Shown: positions 52,990 to 62,218, counted from the stretch's first letter. The stretch: 64,000 nucleotides of DNA from Streptomyces dangxiongensis (GCF_003675325.1 NZ_CP033073.1:2294001-2358000); one strand, 5' to 3'. Translations and numbers: made by a program. Notes: a model not told the origin generated them from the letters alone.

Positions 52990-55296
52990 TCACCTGAGAG
53001 CCACCTCACATTCGTGGGTGGAACATGCCATCCCCGGAGTGACACGGAGCCTCAGACGGCCGTCGGCCGAAAGGACCTCGACACCGTCGCCGGCCCGTAC
53101 GACGGCACGCACCGGACGGTCCCAGACCAGTTCCAGCGGGACGCCGGTGCGGGGCGGCTCGCTGACGTGGAGGGTGGCCGTCCGGCCCCGGCGGACGACG
53201 AGGACGCTCGCGCCGGCGGAGACGGTCAGCTCCCCCACGGTACCGGCCCGCCAGAAGGTGGCCGCGGTCAGCCCCAGCCGGGGTACGGCGACGGCCTGGC
53301 GGGCGGTGTCGTTGGCGAGGACGGACAGCCGGCGCGGGTCGGCGGCCCGGGCGGCGGTCTCGGCGCGGGAGGCGCCGGGCAGGACGACGTAGGCGTGGCG
53401 GGCGCGGGCCGGGTCGGTGCCGTGGTCGAGCCACAGGGTCTGCCAGCGCCGGGTGCGCCGCTCGTCGTCGCTGGTGGTGTTGATGTCGGACCAGGCGCCG
53501 GTGCGGTCCTCGCGCAGGGTGCGCAGGTCCGGCCCGTCGAGCAGGACCCAGCCGCCGTGGCCCTCCAGGTGCGCCCAGTTCCGGCCGCGCACGAAGCTCT
53601 GGGTGCCGTTCTCGCCCAGATTGCGGTTGTCCACGATCGTCTCGACCGGGACGCCGTCGGCGCAGCCGATCCCGGCGCCGAGGCAGACGACGCCGTCGGG
53701 CAGGAAGAACCAGGAGTTGCGGGCCTCCAGGGTGGAGCCGAGGCCCTTGAGGTGCTGTCCGACCGCCGCGTGCGTGCCGTCGGTGGTGCCGCCGACCCAG
53801 CGGACGTCCGGTCGGGGGGCACCCCACTCGCCGCCGGCGCGGTCGGCGAGCCGCCGGGTCGACACGGTGGTGCCGGGCAGCCGGTACCAGTCGACGGTGG
53901 GCCAGTACCAGTCCGTGTACTGGTCGCCGCCGCCCCTCGGCCACCAGGAGAGCATGCCGGAGCCGGTGTGCCAGCCGCGCGGGTTCTCGCCGTTGCCGCA
54001 CTCGTAGTGGGCGATGCGGTCGCTGGCCATGGCGAGGGCGGCGGTGAAGCGGGGGGCGCGGTGGACGGCGCGGTCCATGGCCGGGAAGAGGCGGTGGCCG
54101 GGGGGTTCGGGGGTGGCGGGGCCGGGCGCCCGGGCGATGGCGTGCAGCCGCGCGAGGTCGGCCACCCCGAACTGGGGTGACGTCAGCACCGGTGTGACGG
54201 TGTCCCGCTGGATCCAGCCCCGGACGAGGCCGTGCCAGCGCTCTCGCTCCGCCTCGCCGGCACCGCCCGCGAGGAGGGCGACGGCGGCGATCAGGGCGTG
54301 TCCGTGGTAGTGGTCGCTGCGCATGATCCCCAGGTCGTCGCCCCGCAACCGGCCGCGGCTGAGGGCGCGGCCGTTGACGCAGTCCATCACCAGCCCGTCG
54401 TGGAGCAGGGGCGCGAAGGCGTGTTCGACACTGTCCAGGACGTGTCGCCGGGCGGGGTCCGTCACCTCCCACTCCGAGCCGGCGAGCAGCGCGAACAGCC
54501 GGCCGAGGCCGTCGAGCAGGACCTGCCCGTAGGTGCCGGTGTAGGCGACCGAGGTGTGCTGGACGAAGGAGCCGTCGGCATAGAGGCCGTCGCCGCCGGT
54601 GACGTACGGGAAGACCGGCGAGAGCGCGTCCCGGGCGAGGGAGATCCGGCCGCCGTCCCGGCCGAGGACACCTCGCAGGGCGACCGAACGGCACAGGTCG
54701 ACGCGGTTGGCACCGGTGGAGGTGCCGGAGTAGTCGGTGAGCATCGCGTCGGGGACGAAGTGGTCGACGGCCGCGCAGGCCGCCGCGATCCGGTCCGGGC
54801 CGAGCCCCTCGTACAGGGCGGCCGTGATGTCCATCAGCAGGCGGGGGCTGCCGATCCGCCACTCCCACCAGTTGCCGTAGGGGGTGGTGCCGGGGTGGTA
54901 GACGGTGGCGGAGAGGTGGTCGAGGCCGCGGAGCACGTCGGCGAGGAGGCCGGGGTCGCCGGTGGAGCCGGTGCCCTCCTGCGCGTTGGCCTGGGCCATG
55001 GTCCACAGGCGGCCGTAGGAGAAGGTGATGCCGGACGGCGGGTCGAAGGGGTGGCCGGGCCACAGGGAGTCCGGGGCGGGGGCCATGGTGGCCCGGAAGT
55101 CCCGTGCCCGCCCGCCGAGTTCCGCGAGCCGGGAGGCGTACGGCTCGGCGCCCGGGTCGTATCCCGTGCCGAGCGCGATGCCGAGCCAGCGGCGGCGCAG
55201 GGCGTCGTACGGGTCGCCGTCCGCCGCCCGGGCGCCGGGCGCGGGGGCGGCGGCGAGGGCGGCGGCCAGCAGCAGTGCGCGTCGGGTCAGGCCCAT
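52990..55296 (-). CDS. Secreted polysaccharide lyase family 8 (hyaluronate/xanthan/chondroitin lyase type)
   Basis: 768 residues. The N-terminus is a signal peptide (MGLTRRALLLAAALAAAPAP) with twin Arg and cleavage near ARAADG. An alpha/alpha toroid carries the PL8 catalytic elements: NWWEWRIGSPR, Asn in YSGTSTGANR near 188, His and Tyr in FVQHTSVAYTGTYGQ near 242-252, and Arg in RSDHYHGHA. Beta-sandwich domains follow (HYECGNGENPRGWHTGSGM, NTTSDDERRTRRW). It cleaves uronic-acid-containing glycans by beta-elimination; the exact substrate is unresolved. It is followed on the same strand by accB after 154 bp, a region with no gene. Confidence 0.9.
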   Translation of the reverse strand: MGLTRRALLLAAALAAAPAPGARAADGDPYDALRRRWLGIALGTGYDPGAEPYASRLAELGGRARDFRATMAPAPDSLWPGHPFDPPSGITFSYGRLWTMAQANAQEGTGSTGDPGLLADVLRGLDHLSATVYHPGTTPYGNWWEWRIGSPRLLMDITAALYEGLGPDRIAAACAAVDHFVPDAMLTDYSGTSTGANRVDLCRSVALRGVLGRDGGRISLARDALSPVFPYVTGGDGLYADGSFVQHTSVAYTGTYGQVLLDGLGRLFALLAGSEWEVTDPARRHVLDSVEHAFAPLLHDGLVMDCVNGRALSRGRLRGDDLGIMRSDHYHGHALIAAVALLAGGAGEAERERWHGLVRGWIQRDTVTPVLTSPQFGVADLARLHAIARAPGPATPEPPGHRLFPAMDRAVHRAPRFTAALAMASDRIAHYECGNGENPRGWHTGSGMLSWWPRGGGDQYTDWYWPTVDWYRLPGTTVSTRRLADRAGGEWGAPRPDVRWVGGTTDGTHAAVGQHLKGLGSTLEARNSWFFLPDGVVCLGAGIGCADGVPVETIVDNRNLGENGTQSFVRGRNWAHLEGHGGWVLLDGPDLRTLREDRTGAWSDINTTSDDERRTRRWQTLWLDHGTDPARARHAYVVLPGASRAETAARAADPRRLSVLANDTARQAVAVPRLGLTAATFWRAGTVGELTVSAGASVLVVRRGRTATLHVSEPPRTGVPLELVWDRPVRAVVRAGDGVEVLSADGRLRLRVTPGMACSTHECEVALR

Positions 55297-55326
55297 GGGC
55301 CGGTCACCGCCCTCCCTTGCGCCGGC

Positions 55327-55824
55327 TCAGCAGCCGCCGCAGTTGTAGTACAGGACGTCCCAGTGGCTGCCCTCGTCGGCGTAGATGTTGCCGGAGCCGG
55401 ACTTGTACTGCGGAGCGCCGTCGCCGCGCAGGCCGATGTAGGTGAAGGTGTTCTTGACGTACGACGTGACGCACGTGTTCTTGCCGTAGTCGAGCTTGTA
55501 GCCGTTCCAGTGCGAGTAGGTGCCGGAGGCGTGGCCGGTCTCGGTGCCGCCGGTGATGTTCAGGGCGCAGCCGCTGGCCCCCTTGAGGGTCTGGGCGCCC
55601 TGGGCGGTGGCCAGGTTGAGCTGGTCGAAGGACGTACAGGTGGCGTTGTTGCGGTCGGAGCAGTTGCCGGAGGACGACCAGGTGATGCCGGCGTTGCGGA
55701 ACAGCTGGGTGGCGGTCGCGTGGCTGATCTTCGTGACGGCGAACGCGTCGCCCGCGGTGCCGATGACGGCGACTCCGGGGGCGACGACGAGGGCGAGCGC
55801 GGTCAGGGCCGAGCGGACCTTCAT
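55327..55824 (-). CDS. Small secreted protein with M15-peptidase-like metal motif
   Basis: 165 residues. The signal peptide (VRSALTALALVVAPGVAVIG) is cleaved near AFAVT. The mature part has GGTETGHASGTYSHWNGYKLD and later EGSHWDVLYYNC; the S-H-x-x-G-x-x-x-D ... H-W-D order resembles the zinc site of M15 DD-peptidases and related phage enzymes. Six cysteines suggest disulfides. A peptidoglycan- or peptide-cleaving role is an inference. ATG 55824 has GGAAGG upstream. It precedes the PL8 gene by 30 bp on the same strand, so the two may be co-expressed. Confidence 0.65.
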   Translation of the reverse strand: MKVRSALTALALVVAPGVAVIGTAGDAFAVTKISHATATQLFRNAGITWSSSGNCSDRNNATCTSFDQLNLATAQGAQTLKGASGCALNITGGTETGHASGTYSHWNGYKLDYGKNTCVTSYVKNTFTYIGLRGDGAPQYKSGSGNIYADEGSHWDVLYYNCGGC

Positions 55825-55943
55825 GGGGGTGCCTTCCTGCGATGGGCCGTGTGTCGTGGGGGGCGGCTGTGCAGGTGGTGCAGGCAGATGGTGCCCGAGT
55901 GCGAGGGCGGGCGCCAGAGGGCCGACGGTCCGGAGGTGCTCCC

Positions 55944-56354
55944 TCACCCCGGAGCCTCGAACTCGCACCAGACGACCTTGCCCGGGTTGCGCTCCCCCAC
56001 CCCCCATTTGTCCGCCAGCGCCGACACGAGCAGCAGTCCCCGGCCGCCCTCCGCCTCCGGATCCGTCTCGCGGAGCCGGACGGTACCGGGGCCGCTGTCG
56101 TGCACCTCCATCCGCAGCCGGTCCTCACCGCGCGCGAGGTCGAACCGGACGGAGAAACCCCGGCCGGGCGGCACTCCGTGCAGCAGCGCGTTGGTCGCCA
56201 GCTCGCTCACGCACAGCAGCACGTCCTCCGTCCGCCGCCGCAACCGCCAGTCGGTCAGCACCGCCCGGGTGAACTGCCGTGCCGACCCGACCGACCTGCG
56301 GTCCTTCCGGAAGAACGCCACGCGTGTTTCGAGGGGTTGGGTTTCCTGGTTCAT
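55944..56354 (-). CDS. ATP-binding anti-sigma-factor-like protein (HATPase_c_2)
   Basis: 136 residues, a stand-alone Bergerat ATPase fold of the RsbW/SpoIIAB type: ARQFTRAVLTDW, VLLCVSELATNALLHG (N-box), MEVHDSGPGTVRL (G1) and EGGRGLLLVSALADKWGV (G2). Streptomyces has many of these. Those next to XRE and DUF397 genes form regulatory triads such as the abaA and whiJ-type loci. It is divergent from the XRE gene with 112 bp between them. A partner sigma factor is not in the window. Confidence 0.87.
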   Translation of the reverse strand: MNQETQPLETRVAFFRKDRRSVGSARQFTRAVLTDWRLRRRTEDVLLCVSELATNALLHGVPPGRGFSVRFDLARGEDRLRMEVHDSGPGTVRLRETDPEAEGGRGLLLVSALADKWGVGERNPGKVVWCEFEAPG

Positions 56355-56384
56355 GTGACGAGGGTCACGGTGCGTGATTACAGT
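56355..56384 (+). promoter_or_regulatory. Promoter candidate for the XRE/DUF397 operon
   Basis: GTGACG (56355-56360) and TACAGT (56379-56384) with an 18-base spacer, giving a leader of about 75 bases before 56467. It abuts the start of the divergent HATPase gene. Confidence 0.4.
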
Positions 56385-56466
56385 GGGCCACTGGGTGAGG
56401 TCGTAGAGACGGGTTGTACGGCTCCACTACGAGGACGTCCGTAGGGCACGGGGGAATGGCACACGC

Positions 56467-57273
56467 ATGCCCAAGAAAGTCAGTACCTGGCAGGCGGTCG
56501 GCGCGTTGGTCGCGCACTACCGGAAGAAGGCGCACCTCTCGCAGGAGGCGTTAGCCGAGTACGTACACCTCCACGTCGACACCGTGGCCTCCATCGAGCA
56601 GGGACGGCTGGCCCTCCAGCCGTACCGCGCCGAGCAGTTCGACGAGGTGCTGGAGACGGGCGGGGCGCTGACGGTCCTCCTGGAGAAGCTGCCCGTCCGA
56701 GACCGGATCGTGCAGTTCGCGCAGGGGCTGGTGGATCACGAGCAGGAGGCGGTGAGCATCCTGTCGTACCAGACGCAGATGGTGCCGGGGCTGCTCCAGA
56801 CCCGGGAGTACTGTCTGGCCGCCTTCGACTCTCGCTATCCCGCTCTCGGCAGCGAGACCGCCGAGCAGTGGGTGAACGCCCGCATGGACCGGCAGTTGAT
56901 CTGGCAGCGGGACCGGCCGCCCGTGGGTCACTTCGTGCTGGAGGAGAGCCTCTTGCGGCGGGAGGTCGGGGGGCCGGAGGTCATGCGCGCGCAGATCCGG
57001 CAGATCCTCGAGTACACCGCTCCGATTCACATGAGCGTGCAGATCATGCCGATAGACCGTATGCCGCACGCCGGGCTAGCGGGCCCCATGACCCTGCTGG
57101 AAACCCCTGAATACGAGCGTCTGGCGTACCTGGAGGTACAGCGTGCCAGCTTCCTCGTCGAGGACCCCGACGAGGTCAGCGATTATCACCTGAAGTATGG
57201 AATGCTGCGGTCACAGGCCCTCTCACCCGACGAGAGCGTGCGCCTGCTGAACGGACTGCTAGGAGAGTCATGA
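56467..57273 (+). CDS. XRE helix-turn-helix regulator with DUF5753 (WhiJ/AbaA type)
   Basis: 268 residues. The N-terminal helix-turn-helix (VGALVAHYRKKAHLSQEAL, HVDTVASIEQGRLAL) is followed by a DUF5753 domain (EAVSILSYQTQMVPGLLQTREY, WVNARMDRQLIWQRDRPPVG, VQIMPIDRMPHAGLAGPMTLL). Codon 29 is TTA (56551-56553), the leucine codon read by the bldA tRNA, so translation should depend on developmental stage. Homologues repress differentiation or antibiotic genes and are countered by their DUF397 partner. The stop overlaps the DUF397 start by four bases (ATGA). Confidence 0.92.
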   Translation: MPKKVSTWQAVGALVAHYRKKAHLSQEALAEYVHLHVDTVASIEQGRLALQPYRAEQFDEVLETGGALTVLLEKLPVRDRIVQFAQGLVDHEQEAVSILSYQTQMVPGLLQTREYCLAAFDSRYPALGSETAEQWVNARMDRQLIWQRDRPPVGHFVLEESLLRREVGGPEVMRAQIRQILEYTAPIHMSVQIMPIDRMPHAGLAGPMTLLETPEYERLAYLEVQRASFLVEDPDEVSDYHLKYGMLRSQALSPDESVRLLNGLLGES

Positions 57274-57515
57274 ACACCGCAGCAGCACTCGCATGGTTCA
57301 AGTCGAGCTACAGCAGTAACGAAGGCGGCAACTGCGTCGAACTTTCCTACGCCTGGCGCAAGTCCAGCCACAGCAGCAACGAGGGCGGCGACTGCGTCGA
57401 GGTGGCCGCCCACCCCGCCGCCATCCACATCCGCGATTCCAAGGCCACTGCCGGTCCGATCCTCACCCTCTCCCCCGCCACCTGGAGCGAGTTCCTGGAC
57501 GGCATCGCCCGCTGA
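57270..57515 (+). CDS. DUF397 protein with duplicated motif
   Basis: 81 residues. The DUF397 signature WFKSSYSSNEGGNCVEL occurs at residues 9-25 and again as WRKSSHSSNEGGDCVEV at 29-45, a tandem internal duplication; most DUF397 proteins have one. The rest (AIHIRDSKATAGPILTLSP, WSEFLDGI) is standard. DUF397 proteins are small partners, probably antagonists, of the upstream XRE protein. Translation is coupled through ATGA. Confidence 0.92.
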   Translation: MNTAAALAWFKSSYSSNEGGNCVELSYAWRKSSHSSNEGGDCVEVAAHPAAIHIRDSKATAGPILTLSPATWSEFLDGIAR

Positions 57516-57720
57516 CACGGTGTTCAGGACGAGCGCCCGGCCGGCCTTCAGCAGCCCGGCGGGCTCTCCGTCCGCGGTTCGGATGGATCAGCACCATGGC
57601 GTCGAGGGTGGCCGCCTCGGACCGGTACAGCTCCACGCGCGCGTCACGGACGGGGATGGCCGACCGGACCCGTCTCCATCTCGTCTGCGGTCAGCACAGC
57701 GGCGAAGCCCTCGGTTCTTC
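57516..57720 (-). pseudogene. Possible decayed gene fragment
   Basis: No intact gene, but on the minus strand three short pieces in different frames read like one coding sequence with Streptomyces codon bias: TEGFAAVLTADEMETGP, then VRDARVELYRSEAATLDAMV, then TADGEPAGLLKAGRALVLN. Two frameshifts would join them. I do not recognise the family, and chance is possible in DNA of this composition. Confidence 0.25.
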
Positions 57721-57725
57721 CTCCC

Positions 57726-59114
57726 CTAGAAGCCGCCGCCGAAGTCCCCTCCCCCGCCGCCGCCACCGAAGTCCCCGCCTCCGCCGCCGTCGAAGCCGCC
57801 ACCGTCGCCGAAGCCGCCGCCGAAGTCCCCGGGGTCGAAGTCCGTGCCGGAGACGTCGCCGCCCTGGGAGCCGCCGTCGAAGCCGCCGCCGCCGAAGTCG
57901 CCGTACCCGCTGCCGTAGTCGGCGGCGTACGCGGGCCCGGCCATCATGCTGCCCAGCACGGTGCCGACGAGGAGGCCGGGCAGCAGGCCGCCGCCGAAGT
58001 AGCCGCCCGCCCACGGGCCGTAGGCCGGGCCCGCGTCCCAGTAGGGGCGGCGGCCGTACTCGGTGTCGACCTCGCGGATGGCGGGGTCGCGGCCGTCGGC
58101 CAGCCGGGCGGCGTCGGCCGCGCACACCGGGACCTGGCGCGGGGCGCCCGCGGACGGGGTCCAGGTGGCGTCGGTGACCGAGGGGCCGTGGCGGGGGTCG
58201 AAGAAGCACGGCGGCCGGCGTTCCGGCAGCGGGCGGCCCTCGCGGCGGGCGGCCAGCCGGGCGAGGGAGAAGCGGCCGTCCTCCAGGGCCTCGGTCACCG
58301 TCCGGACGTCCTCCGGGCGCCGGGCCGCGGCCATGCGCTGTTTCGCGTTCTCGTAGGCGTCCAGGGCGCTCGCGTAGTCGGCGCGCATCGCGTCGTCGGC
58401 GCCCGGTTCGGAGGGCTGGAAGTCCAGGCGGTCCAGTTCCTCGCCGAAGGCGGTGATGTCCTCGTCCACGACGACCCGGAGCCGGTCCAGGGCGGCCCGC
58501 TGCTCCTCCGCGCGGCGGCGGCGGTTGCGGCGGACCAGCGCGTAGGCGCCCGCGCCGCCGGCGACCACCAGCGCGCCGGCCGTGATCAGTCCCGTGTCGG
58601 AGACGCCGTTGCCGCCGTCCGTGCCGCCCCAGCTACTGGGGGCGTGGCCGCCCATGTTGGCCAGGGCGCGGTCGGTGAAGTCGGTGAGCTGGGCCTTGGC
58701 ATCCTCGCCCTGGACGCTGCCGACCAGGTTCTGCCGGGCCGCGACCGACATGACGGTCGCGTCGGCGCGGGCGTCGAAGCGGTCGCCGAGGCGGATGCCG
58801 TAGAGGCCGGTGACCCCGGTGGCGGCACGCAGGTCGCGGAAGAGGTTCGCGGTGCGGTAGCCGGCCGGGAGGACGGCGACGAACAGGGGTTTGTCCGCGT
58901 CCTTGATCCGCCGGGCGAGCGTGTCGGCGTCCGCGGCGGAGAGCTGGTCCCTGGCCGCCGGGTCGACGTAGACCGGGCTGTCGCGCAGGGCCCGGCCGAT
59001 CGTGGAGATGCCGGTGTCCGCCCTGGCCCCTGGCGCGAACGTGGTCGCCACCATCAGGGCCAGGACGGCCAGCAGCAGGGCGGGGAGGCTTCGGGTCCGC
59101 AGCACGGCCTTCAT
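57726..59114 (-). CDS. TPM-domain membrane protein with Gly-rich tail
   Basis: 462 residues. A signal peptide or anchor (LPALLLAVLALMVATTFAPG) is followed by a TPM-like alpha/beta domain at about 38-165 (DSPVYVDPAARDQLSAADAD, PLFVAVLPAGY). One membrane helix lies at about 175-197 (LITAGALVVAGGAGAYALV), then a charged helical cytoplasmic region with coiled-coil-like EEQRAALDRLRVVVDED and a Cys pair (PPCFF, VPVCAAD). The C-terminus of about 75 residues is Gly/Asp/Phe repeats (GGGFDGG, DFGGGG). Bacterial TPM proteins have been linked to photosystem or membrane-protein maintenance; the role here is unknown. It is convergent with the DUF397 gene. Confidence 0.8.
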   Translation of the reverse strand: MKAVLRTRSLPALLLAVLALMVATTFAPGARADTGISTIGRALRDSPVYVDPAARDQLSAADADTLARRIKDADKPLFVAVLPAGYRTANLFRDLRAATGVTGLYGIRLGDRFDARADATVMSVAARQNLVGSVQGEDAKAQLTDFTDRALANMGGHAPSSWGGTDGGNGVSDTGLITAGALVVAGGAGAYALVRRNRRRRAEEQRAALDRLRVVVDEDITAFGEELDRLDFQPSEPGADDAMRADYASALDAYENAKQRMAAARRPEDVRTVTEALEDGRFSLARLAARREGRPLPERRPPCFFDPRHGPSVTDATWTPSAGAPRQVPVCAADAARLADGRDPAIREVDTEYGRRPYWDAGPAYGPWAGGYFGGGLLPGLLVGTVLGSMMAGPAYAADYGSGYGDFGGGGFDGGSQGGDVSGTDFDPGDFGGGFGDGGGFDGGGGGDFGGGGGGGDFGGGF

Positions 59115-59167
59115 ACTTCGAACCTACCCGAAGCCCGCCCGCATCGTTCATCGGTGACGCTCCCGCC

Positions 59168-62100
59168 TCAGGCGGCGCGGTAGGCCTCCGCCAGTTTCTC
59201 CACCGCCTTCCCGTACCTGCCGGTCAGGAGCAGGTGGTCGGCGTCGGCGAAGGGCTTGGCCACGGCCTGGGTGAGGTGGCCGTCCGCCTTCCGCTGGACG
59301 AGCAGCCGCGCCGTGTCCACCAGGGTGCGGCCGGTCCGGTCGTCGCCGTGGCGTTCGGCCGCGGCGGCCCGGACGGCGAGGCCGCGCAGGGCGGCCGTAC
59401 CGCCCTCGGGGACGGGGGTGAGGGTGGTCAGGCCCCAGCCGTAGGGGTACTGCGGGTCGTACGACGCGTCACCGACGTTGATCGGCAACTGCGCCTCCGA
59501 CTTCGGCCAGGTGACGGGGAGCTGCCCGGTGAAGGGGCGGCGCCCGTAGAGGACGTCGGCGACGCCCTCGCCCTCGGTGCCGGGCAGCCAGGAGGCGACC
59601 AGGGCGTCGATCCGGTCCAGCCGGTCGCCGAGGATCTGGGGCCGGCCCGAGACGATCAGCACCGCGCACTTCATGGCCGCGCAGACCTTGTCGACGGCGG
59701 CCCGGTCGGCGGCGGACAGCCGCAGGTCGTGGCCGTTGCCGACGTCGCCGACGCCCTCGGCGTACGGGGTCTCGCCGACGACGACCACGCCGGCGTCGTA
59801 GCCGCCGGTCGGGGCGGAGGCGTCCTTGGAGTAGGTGACGTCCCCGCCCGCCGCGCGCAGGCCCTGCAGGACGGTCGTGCCGGGCACGGTGTTCCCGGAG
59901 GCACCCTGCCAGGTGAGGGTCCAGCCGCCGCTCTGGTTGCCGATGTCGTCGGCGTTGGACCCGGCGACGTACACCTTCTGCGTCTTCCTCAGCGGCAGCA
60001 GCCCGCCCGCGTTCTTCAGCAGCACCTGCGACTCGGCGGCGGCCCGGCGGGCGACCTCGCGGTGTGCGGGTGAGCCGATCCGGGCGGCACCGGTCGTGTC
60101 GGCGTACGGGTGCTCGAAGAGACCGAGGCGGAACTTCTGGGTGAGGATGCGGGAGACGGCGTCGTCGACACGGGCCTCGCTGATCCGGCCCGCCCGCACC
60201 TCGTCGGTGAGGGTGGTGGTGAACTCCTTGTAGGTGTACGGCACCATCATCATGTCGACGCCCGCGCCGACGGACGTGCGGACGTGGGCCGCGTAGTCGC
60301 CGGGGAGCTGGTCGATGGCGTTCCAGTCGCTGATGACGAAGCCGTCGAAGCCCAGCCGGTCCTTGAGGACACCGTTGATCATGTCGCCGCGGGCGTGCAG
60401 CTTCACCGCGCCCTTGCCGTCGCCGGCGATGTCCAGGGAGGAGTACGACGGCATGACCGTGCCGATGCCCCGGTCGACGGCCGTGCGGTACGGCGCGAGG
60501 TGGACGTCCGCCAGCTCTTCGCGGGTGACGTGGGTGACGCCCTGGTCGATGGTGTACGTCCCGGTGGTCGAGGAGCCGTACGCGGTGCCGCCGTCGGCCA
60601 CGAAGTGCTTGGCCGTGGCGAGGACCTTGTCGTCACGCTTCAGGTCCCGTCCGTCGGCGCGGCCCTGGAGGCCCTGGACGACGGTCTCCATGGACTGGAC
60701 GAGGGCCGGGTCCTCGCCGAAGGACTCGTAGGAACGGCCCCAGCGTTCGTCGCGGCTCACGCACAGGCAGGGCGCGAAGTCCCAGGGGATGCCGGTGGCG
60801 CGGACCTCGGCGGCCGTCACCGATCCGGTCCGCTGCGCGAGTCGCGGGTCCCGGGTCGCGCCGATGCCGATGTTGTGCGGCATGACCGTGGCGCCGGACA
60901 GGTTGTTGTGGCCGTGGACGGCGTCGACGCCGTAGATCAGCGGGATCTGGAAGCGGGTCGCCCGGGCGCGGAGCTGGAAGCCGTCGATCATCCGGGCCCA
61001 GGCGTCGGGGGTGTTGGGCGTGGGTGTGGAGCCGCCGCCGGAGAGCAGGGAGCCGAGGGCGTAGTCGGCGATGTCGCTCTGCCGGGTCACGGCGCCGCGC
61101 TCGGCCTGGGTCATCTGGCCCGCCTTCTCGGCCAGGGACATGCGGCTCAGCAGGTCCTTGACCCGCTTCCTCACCGGCAGCCTCTTGTCGAGGTAGGGCA
61201 GTCCGTGCGCGTCGACGACGATCTGCGGGGGCTCGGCGGGGGCCTTCGCGCCGGTGACGGTGAGCTTCAGCGGGATCGTCTCGGCGGGTTCGGCCGTCCG
61301 GTCCCGGCGGGTGGGCACCTCGACGGTCCGGGCGGTGCCGGACGCGGTGCCGGCCGGGAAGGTGAGCGTGCCGGAGACGGGCGTGTAGTCGCCGCCGGGG
61401 TCCGCGGTGCCGTCGGCGGTGACGTAGACGACGGTGACCGGGGCGGTGAGGGGCTGGGCGCCGGTGGTGGCCACGGTGACCTTCACCCTGGCCGTGGCGC
61501 CCTCCTCGACCGGGTAGAGGGGCGCGTCGGTGGTGACGGCGGCGTTCAGCGACGGGTCGGGCGTGCCGTACAGCTCCACGTCGTCCAGGGCGAAGTCGCC
61601 CTTGGCGCCGGCCGGGAGGGTGACGGCGTAGCCCCACATCTCGGTCAGGCCGAGGACGTGGTCAATGCCTCCGACGGGCTGGTAGTCGGTGCGGTAGGTG
61701 AAGTCGGAGAAGGGAAGCTCGACCTGCTTCCAGCCGGTGAAGTCGTCGGTGAAGGAGGTCGTCCACAGTTCGGAGGCCTCGCCGTGGGCGCCGCCGTCCT
61801 TGATCTCGAAGACCGTCTTCTTCCCGTTGTTCCGGCCGTCCCACCACAAGCGGATGCCCCGGTGGGCGGACCAGTCGTGGGCGGGGGCGGTGGCGGCGAA
61901 GTCGTGGGTGAAGCCGCCGTATCCGCTGATGTCGTAGGTGCCGGTGAGGACCTTGCCGCCCTCGGGGGCGTCGGCGCGGTCCGTGAGCCGGAGGGCGGGC
62001 GGGTCGTCGGCGTCGCCACCCCAGGTGAAGAGGCCCTCGGCGGGCTGGGAGGCGAAGGGGACCTCGCCCTCGAAGCGGTCGACGGGTACGGGGGCCGGTT

Positions 62101-62179
62101 CGTCCGCGGCGTGTGCGGTCGCCCAGGGCAGCAGACCGGCCAGCAGTGCGGCGGAGGCGAGCAGGGCGGTTCTTCGCAT
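59168..62179 (-). CDS. Secreted multidomain glycoside hydrolase family 3 enzyme
   Basis: 1003 residues. A signal peptide (LLASAALLAGLLPWATAHA) is followed by a CBM11-like jelly roll at about 35-210 (TYDISGYGGFTHDFAAT, WKQVELPFSDF, FALDDVELYGT) and a Calx-beta-like domain at about 215-310 (YVTADGTADPGGDYTPVSGT). The GH3 N-terminal barrel has IYGVDAVHGHNNL and the nucleophile Asp618 in GFVISDWNAID. The GH3 C-terminal domain has AAESQVLLKNAGGLLPL. A C-terminal helical extension after WGLTTLTPVPEGG is unassigned. It is a likely exo-beta-glucosidase or beta-xylosidase on plant or fungal glucans. It is divergent from the GH30 gene, with a shared upstream region. Confidence 0.92.
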   Translation of the reverse strand: MRRTALLASAALLAGLLPWATAHAADEPAPVPVDRFEGEVPFASQPAEGLFTWGGDADDPPALRLTDRADAPEGGKVLTGTYDISGYGGFTHDFAATAPAHDWSAHRGIRLWWDGRNNGKKTVFEIKDGGAHGEASELWTTSFTDDFTGWKQVELPFSDFTYRTDYQPVGGIDHVLGLTEMWGYAVTLPAGAKGDFALDDVELYGTPDPSLNAAVTTDAPLYPVEEGATARVKVTVATTGAQPLTAPVTVVYVTADGTADPGGDYTPVSGTLTFPAGTASGTARTVEVPTRRDRTAEPAETIPLKLTVTGAKAPAEPPQIVVDAHGLPYLDKRLPVRKRVKDLLSRMSLAEKAGQMTQAERGAVTRQSDIADYALGSLLSGGGSTPTPNTPDAWARMIDGFQLRARATRFQIPLIYGVDAVHGHNNLSGATVMPHNIGIGATRDPRLAQRTGSVTAAEVRATGIPWDFAPCLCVSRDERWGRSYESFGEDPALVQSMETVVQGLQGRADGRDLKRDDKVLATAKHFVADGGTAYGSSTTGTYTIDQGVTHVTREELADVHLAPYRTAVDRGIGTVMPSYSSLDIAGDGKGAVKLHARGDMINGVLKDRLGFDGFVISDWNAIDQLPGDYAAHVRTSVGAGVDMMMVPYTYKEFTTTLTDEVRAGRISEARVDDAVSRILTQKFRLGLFEHPYADTTGAARIGSPAHREVARRAAAESQVLLKNAGGLLPLRKTQKVYVAGSNADDIGNQSGGWTLTWQGASGNTVPGTTVLQGLRAAGGDVTYSKDASAPTGGYDAGVVVVGETPYAEGVGDVGNGHDLRLSAADRAAVDKVCAAMKCAVLIVSGRPQILGDRLDRIDALVASWLPGTEGEGVADVLYGRRPFTGQLPVTWPKSEAQLPINVGDASYDPQYPYGWGLTTLTPVPEGGTAALRGLAVRAAAAERHGDDRTGRTLVDTARLLVQRKADGHLTQAVAKPFADADHLLLTGRYGKAVEKLAEAYRAA

Positions 62180-62218
62180 TTACCTTCCCTCGGCTCTCTG
62201 GTTCACTCAGGACTTAGA

